A stretch of 64,000 nucleotides of DNA from Pampus argenteus. Lineage: Eukaryota > Chordata > Actinopteri > Scombriformes > Stromateidae. This document shows positions 58,299-64,000 of this stretch, in pieces (within the stretch, counting starts at the first letter, position 1; the number at the start of each line of letters is the position of its first letter). A program made the translations under genes and the position numbers. The notes under the pieces are model-generated. The model was not told the origin of the DNA, did not search any database, and saw only the letters and a list, made by a program, of their open reading frames with translations. The stretch covers positions 23,288,001 to 23,352,000 of the forward strand of contig CM072870.1 of assembly GCA_036937835.1 (NCBI GenBank), in the 5' to 3' direction.

Positions 58299-61200
58299 TG
58301 CTTCACATCCTGTGCTAAGGTAAACCACATACACATATATAAGTTTCACCTGGTTTGGAGTGTATTTAGTGAGCAATATGTCAAACTAAATTCACATCAT
58401 TCGCTGCACACCTACAGTTAAACACAAAGGCCACAAGACCAACGGGATGGGGACCAACGCAATGATGTCACAGAGCTTACAGTAAGACATCAAAGAACCG
58501 TACTTTACACATGACACATGAACCGCAGCAACACAGATCAGACCAGACGCGTCAGGCTTCTTTTACTGGGGTCACTTAGTGGTTTTTAGGGTGATTTCCC
58601 ACAACGTCTCCGCCTGACATCCTGACACACAAGGACAGCGAACAGGCCGACAACTTCTGCTGCGGAGTACCTGCAGGCGTTTGGCAGTCCCTCCAGTCAA
58701 AGTATCCGGCGTAGATACCGGGCTCCAGGGAACCTGCGATGGGATCGGCCCGCCTCTCGATGTAAGCGTCAAACAGCTTCCTGTCCAGTTCCCGCACAGC
58801 ATCCATGCTCACCTGACAGGTCGACCACACAAAATGTTACCACAACAACAGACGGGTCTGTGAAGGCTCAATGATGTTCATTATATATCTTAGTTTAGCA
58901 TCTTACAGGCTAATATTTGCCAATTAGCACAAAACACAGAGTATAGTTGAGGGTGACCTTCCTGTAACTTTTCATCTTGAGCTATTATTGTTACAAAAAT
59001 GCAAATTTACAAAAATCTGATTGAATGTAATGAACTGAGCAGTTAATTCATACAGAATAATTAGGAGGCTTTAACATTTCATTGTTTCCGAGCTGCACAC
59101 GTGCAGTATTTTATAACTTTATGTGTCTTGATATGTGTGAGGGGACAGCTGGATGGCAGATGCATGATTGGGGAGTTTTTTTTATTTATTTTCAGAGCTG
59201 TTTTCTAAGATGTGTTATTTGCAGATATTTCAAGATAGAAATCGAGACAGTCACTCATATCCAACTTTCAAATTATTAATGAGACAGAAGAGGATAAAGT
59301 CTAAATTGATCTTTCAAAGAAAACGATGTTCAACCACCTTACTGGAAAGATAACCGAACACTTCTTTGCTTTGTGATTCAACCATTAGTCATCGTGTGAG
59401 TGTGAATGTGTCTTTATGCATGTGTAAAACAAGAAAGAAGTGAACATGTGGAACGCAGCTTCCAAGACAATGACCTTTACTTGTTTTAAAATAAGAGTCA
59501 TATCTTTGCTCAGAAAAGTGAGACACATTTAGCATCATAATCAGATTTATAAACTGAGCACTCACTCATGTATTTAAAAACCTTAAATTCGAGGCAGTTT
59601 TAAAAACACTTCACTGACCCGCGTGATCTTCTCTGTCCCCATGAAGCCGTGTTTCTCAAAGTGATCCGCCAGGTTCAGGAAGGTGCGTCTCTCCAGGTGT
59701 TGGCAGTTACTGAGGATGATCAGCAAACGTTGTTCCTACACACACAAAAAACAGATGTTTATATTGCTAACTGACATAAAAGCATCTCCATGGCTCTAAT
59801 CATATCTACATATCTAATGTGCCAAAAATTTCCATAAAAACGTTCACTTCACATAAAGGTACCTAGAATAGTCTCGCTTTTGTGAAATGTCCTAAATTAC
59901 TGAAAATGTTCTGACATTTTTAAAACGTTGAATCTCTTCTGCTGCCTAAAGTGTCTCTTTCCTTAAAACGCCTCATTTTACTAAAGTTTGCTGCCTTTTC
60001 AAAAAATGTCCTCAATTAGCAGACATGTCCTCTCTTTCTTAAAACGTCTTCACTTTCCTTAAATGTCTTCCCTTTGCAAAAACTTCCATAAAATGTCATC
60101 TTTTTTTATGATTTGCAACCTTTTTTTTTTTTAATGTTCTCAATATGTCTTCACTCTCCAACACGTCCTACTTTTCCCAACAAAAATGTCCCCACCTTTC
60201 TAAATTTCTTCACTTTCAAAAGTTGTTAACTTTCTAAAAAAAACTTCACAAGGTGCAAAACAATTAAAGGAATAAGTACCAGCACGCACATGCACGCACA
60301 CATGCACTAATAAACTCTGACAGGAGTGCTGACACAATGCTTAGCCTACATTTTGACAACCACAAATGATGTTGTCATTGGCAGCTTGTTGATTTTCACA
60401 CTATGTTCAAACTTCACTCGTCTGAACTGATATCTATCTACTAAGAAACGGCACCATCTGGTACCAGGTACTGTTCCAGCCACTCAAACTAGAGTTTAGA
60501 TCATGAATGACACTAGTGTCAACTCTGGTCAGCTGCACGCAGTTGAAGCTTGAAGCTTCACCCCTGCTACACATATTTGGGCTGGGGAAATCCCATCTGC
60601 ACCTTGCTCCATTTCCCTTTACCAGAAGCACTCTACACCCTGTTCTTCCTCCTCATCCTCCTCCTCCCCTGCACCTAAACCCCTTCACTAACATCTTAAA
60701 CAAGTTACAGGAAATGAGGACGTATCTGCTTTTTGTCCACAACCAGGAAACAGGCTGATAAGAGCCTGTGTGTCTCACTCAACGTGGTTTTGTCTGATTG
60801 TGTAAAAGGCCTACGCTCTGGTGACGCTGGCAGCCACCAGATGTGGGCTTTCAGGTATATTTAACAAAAAAAAAACACGTTTAAAGGAAATAATAAAGAA
60901 AAAACAAACAAACATGAAGCTTACAGATGTTGGACTGAAGCCCTCTTGAATGCTGGTGAAGCGATCTGGAGACGACAGGTCCACTGAAATGTTGCTGCAC
61001 ACACAGGAGAAAGTTTTAGATCTATTCAGAGACATGCAGACTAACTACAGATAAGTACATGAAAACAATACTTACTGGGATGTATTCATTTCTCCATCTG
61101 TCTCAGTGCTCAGCTGCTCCAAGCAGTTGATGAAAACCTGAGTTAAACACACGTGTCAGACTGCTGTTGTTCAGTTGGCTGGAGTTTGACGCGGCTGTTA

Positions 61201-63672
61201 AAGTTAACTAAAAGATTTCTGACTTGTTTTTTTGGAGTTGAGCACTAATTCCTTTCTTCTTTCACAGTGTCTGAGATGTTTCTAATAAAATCTTTGTTGC
61301 TGTCAGGTGTGATGAATACTTAGTGAACTGCAGAGCTACGGTGTAAATAGAAAGAAAAGAGATGGTGAGGACGGTGTAAAGGGCTTTTACCTTCATGATG
61401 CTCACACTGAGCTCGGAGGCCTGATCCTGAACTTGTTCCAGCTGCAGCACCTGAAGAAACATGTGAAACAACAAACTGCATACGTGAAACCCTCTTTGTC
61501 TATCATGAGTTAAGTATCACAGGTATTTTCCTTGTGTGAGTACAAACTTAAATGACAGCTTTATTTTCTTAGTTAACTGTAGCGTTGCATTTGCATTTCT
61601 TGAAGTTTAGATTTAGATTATTTATCATGATTCTCCATTTCCAGGAACTAAATAAGTTTGTCTCTACAGAGAAAATACACAGAGTTTGATTTGATTTCCA
61701 CTTTATTATCCAAGTATGTGAGAAACATGCCTGCGAACAGTTAACTTGTCAGCAGAAAACATGCTTTGAAACATGTTGTAAAAGAGCATCAATCTGGTGC
61801 TCTTTGAACTTATTGTAATAGCTTCATTGATCGCAGCTGATTAGCTTACATTGATCTCTCCAGGTTTGATCTCCAGAGGCTCTTTGAGCGACTGCAGCAT
61901 CTGAGCCATGCACTGTTCAAACTGCGACGGCTGCACAAACATGAGAAGAGGAGAAGACGACAGAAACAGCAAATATTCAGCAACTTCACTGATGTAAACT
62001 CATTATGAGACAGAAATGTCTTTCTCATTGTAATGAAGAACGTTGCAGATTGAGAAGGAAACATGATAATACAATATTTATATTCATTTTAGTGTGTATC
62101 TGATGTCTGACATGTTTGCAGGAGTCATTTTTCATGTGAAGTACTGCTTGATGTAATAATACATCCTTACCAGACTCGTGATTCCCTCATTATCTACAAC
62201 CCAGTCCTCCTTCTCGGCAAGCCTCTTGACATCTGAGGACAGAAAAGGGGCAAGAAAATATGAACCAAAAGGACATTTTTCAGCAGTTTACTGAACTCAT
62301 ATATAAAAAAAACCCCAAACTCTGAATCATCATGACCTCCATAAAGGGTCATTACTAATGAAAATATAAGTAAAATGCTGAGTGAGTTTGATGCGAGTGG
62401 ACAGAAAGTTAAGTGAAACTGAGCTTGTCTGGTTTTGGTCTCAAAACACTTTCTCCAAACTTTTTATAGAAGTTCGATGAACTCGAGGTGACATTTGAGG
62501 ACAACGACCGGAAAAAGTGTTTGTTATTAATAAAGATTCAGATTTAGATTTTTTAAAACAGCATTGTGGGACAGTTAGGTAAATCTAAGCATGCATACGT
62601 AAACATACTGACCACTCTGAGTAAACGTAATGTTGATTTTTCAACATTATAAAAATCTGATTAAAATTAATGAGTAATATGGAAGTAAAACTATGGAACA
62701 AAATAATGAAGATAATGTGAACATAATAAAAACTCAATAAATATTTTTATATTCAGTGGAGCAGCAACTGTTTCTATAATTAGACTGTAATAACACATCG
62801 TATAACACTGTATTACGCTGCAGATCAGCTGTTTGATCTCACAACAAACAGCTGATCTGCGGTGTAATACAGTGCGTGGCTTTCGTAGGAAAACGTAGAA
62901 TCGGTTGAAATAATGTCGCGTGATGGACAGCAGTACATTAGCTCTTGCTCCACCAAACCGGGGGCGTGCCGACCCCCATCTACGTACCACTGAGACCACT
63001 TTTTACTGTGCTCTTAACATTTGTTATTATCCGTTATTGTTGTTATCTGTTGAAGACCAGTTAAAACAAAAGATGAATCTCAGTGACACCCTCTTCCTTA
63101 TATAACTCCTCCTCTTCTCTGAGCCCTTTCTCACCATCTGCAGTGTGCAGCAGCGTCACCATCAGACAGTGGACTCTCAACTCAAACAGCAGATCCTGGA
63201 TCACCTGCAGCAGGTCATTTGGGATCTCGAGGGCAGACAAAGCCTCATGACAACCTCTGTACGTGAGACGCCAGAGGAAACAGAGAGAGGGAGGTTATTA
63301 AATGTTATAATTTTGCTGCACATAAAGACTCATATTCAAAGTATCAGTGTGAGAACCTGACGATGTGTATGATTTGTGTCAACCAGGCTCCAGTGAGCTC
63401 CGTCTTGTTCTCCCAGCCTCCATAAAGGTTCAGCTCCCCCTGCGGCAGGGTGGTGGGAAGAAGGGCTCCCCGAATGAGCTTCACCAGCCGATTGGTCAGT
63501 TCCTCAATCATTTTCTACAAAACGTATAGAAATATGTATATATAAACAACAGGGTCAGGTGGCATTTACCGGTATTATAAAAACAAGTGGAAATACTTCA
63601 TACTTTAAAGTCATTCTGCCTCTGTCTGGCATTCTTCTTGGATTTTTCCACGTGCCCAGATTTTTCTCCAGT
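56221..63672 (-). CDS. exoc2: Exocyst complex component 2 (Sec5), C-terminal 445 residues, 15 exons
   Basis: Subunit of the exocyst, which tethers secretory vesicles to the plasma membrane. Exons in transcript order: 63604-63672, 63357-63514, 63135-63256, 62171-62232, 61850-61930, 61391-61450, 61076-61137, 60925-60994, 59619-59735, 58671-58812, 57223-57278, 57013-57135, 56748-56809, 56401-56460, 56221-56314 (1338 nt, all phases agree). Strongly conserved stretches are [57 protein letters not shown] and RLMQCVSSFSKNGALQARLE. The segment corresponds to about the last 445 residues of the 924-residue human protein. The N-terminal half, with the Ral-binding domain, lies off the right edge. It converges on irf4, as expected from the human gene order. 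Confidence 0.96.
58216..58296. repeat. (CA)n microsatellite, exoc2 intron
   Basis: About 40 CA units with a single TC interruption near 58262. Confidence 0.95.
59830..60250. repeat. Degenerate minisatellite, about 19-20-nt period, exoc2 intron
   Basis: A chain of diverged units of the type AAATGTCCTCACTTTNCTTA. Examples are AAATGTCCTAAATTACTGA, AAAATGTCCTCAATTAGCAG, AAACGTCTTCACTTTCCTTA and AAATGTCTTCCCTTTGC. At least 15 units can be followed across about 420 bp. Confidence 0.75.
62806..62874. repeat. 30-bp inverted repeat (hairpin), exoc2 intron
   Basis: The arm at 62806-62835 (CACTGTATTACGCTGCAGAT and ten more bases) is mirrored at 62845-62874 with 28 of 30 Watson-Crick pairs and a 9-nt loop. 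The two differences would be G-U pairs in plus-strand RNA and A-C mismatches in minus-strand RNA. Confidence 0.9.
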
Positions 63673-64000
63673 CTGCAGAGAAAGAAGAAGAAACACAGAG
63701 AACCCAGATATTTAATATCATGCAATGTTTTTATTTAATCAGTAACTTTCAGTTTTAACTCCATCTCCGAAGCCAAACACTATATTAACATGGGAACAGG
63801 GTGATACTTCATCCACATACAGACAAACCTGCAGAAATACAGATTTGCTTTTTAACATGAACAATTTTGGCCTTTTTGTTGTTGTTAGAATCCTACATAT
63901 TGTATTCAATGAATTAATTAGTATGCATAGTCTTAGTGCAAAGAAAATCAAATTGAAATACAGAAACTAGAACACAATATGGAGATGAACATAATGTTTT

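Noticed and set aside
59830..60250. Possible CRISPR-like array because of short repeats
   Set aside because: Units adjoin without unique spacers and vary freely, and the DNA is vertebrate. It is a decayed minisatellite.
1..64000. A previously undescribed multi-gene system
   Set aside because: All supported genes belong to known vertebrate families in a known synteny block. Nothing seen calls for a new system.

Overview
This window is vertebrate nuclear DNA, almost certainly from a ray-finned (teleost, probably percomorph) fish. All seven genes are multi-exon with GT-AG introns. Every protein matches a vertebrate family end to end. The non-coding DNA is AT-rich, full of CA/GT microsatellites and small inverted-repeat transposons of the kind that litter teleost genomes. 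The gene set is that of human chromosome 6p25.3-p24 (DUSP22, IRF4, EXOC2, BPHL, PSMG4, SLC22A23, DSP), squeezed here into 64 kb.

Layout. 1-11.6 kb, minus strand: the 5' part of desmoplakin (dsp), 23 coding exons covering the plakin head, the SH3 domain and the start of the rod; the rest lies off the left edge. 11.8-18.6 kb: a gene-free stretch of repeats. 19.3-31.0 kb, plus strand: slc22a23, complete in 10 coding exons, with a 5.7-kb third intron full of simple repeats. 32.7-34.6 kb, minus: psmg4, a three-exon proteasome assembly chaperone gene, tail-to-tail with slc22a23. 35.5-37.5 kb, minus: bphl, a mitochondrial-type serine hydrolase, seven coding exons. 39.7-45.1 kb, plus: dusp22, seven coding exons. 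46.9-52.5 kb, plus: irf4, one non-coding and eight coding exons. 56.2-63.7 kb, minus: the last 15 coding exons of exoc2 (Sec5), continuing off the right edge.

The genes do not form one pathway. They encode a desmosome linker (dsp), an orphan SLC22 transporter (slc22a23), a proteasome chaperone (psmg4), an ester hydrolase (bphl), a small dual-specificity phosphatase (dusp22), a lymphoid/pigment-cell transcription factor (irf4) and an exocyst subunit (exoc2). Their linkage is old vertebrate synteny rather than an operon-like arrangement.

I translated all exons from the sequence and checked that the splice phases add up. Complete products are 626 aa (slc22a23), 124 aa (psmg4), 283 aa (bphl), 193 aa (dusp22) and 451 aa (irf4); partial products are 1276 aa (dsp) and 445 aa (exoc2). 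I found no tRNA, rRNA, CRISPR array, viral gene or retrotransposon coding region. I found no convincing undescribed multi-gene system. The points most worth a second look are transposon edges touching gene signals (psmg4 splice donor, irf4 3' UTR), a polyglutamine tract in desmoplakin, a two-way poly(A) site, and two near-perfect hairpins in introns.
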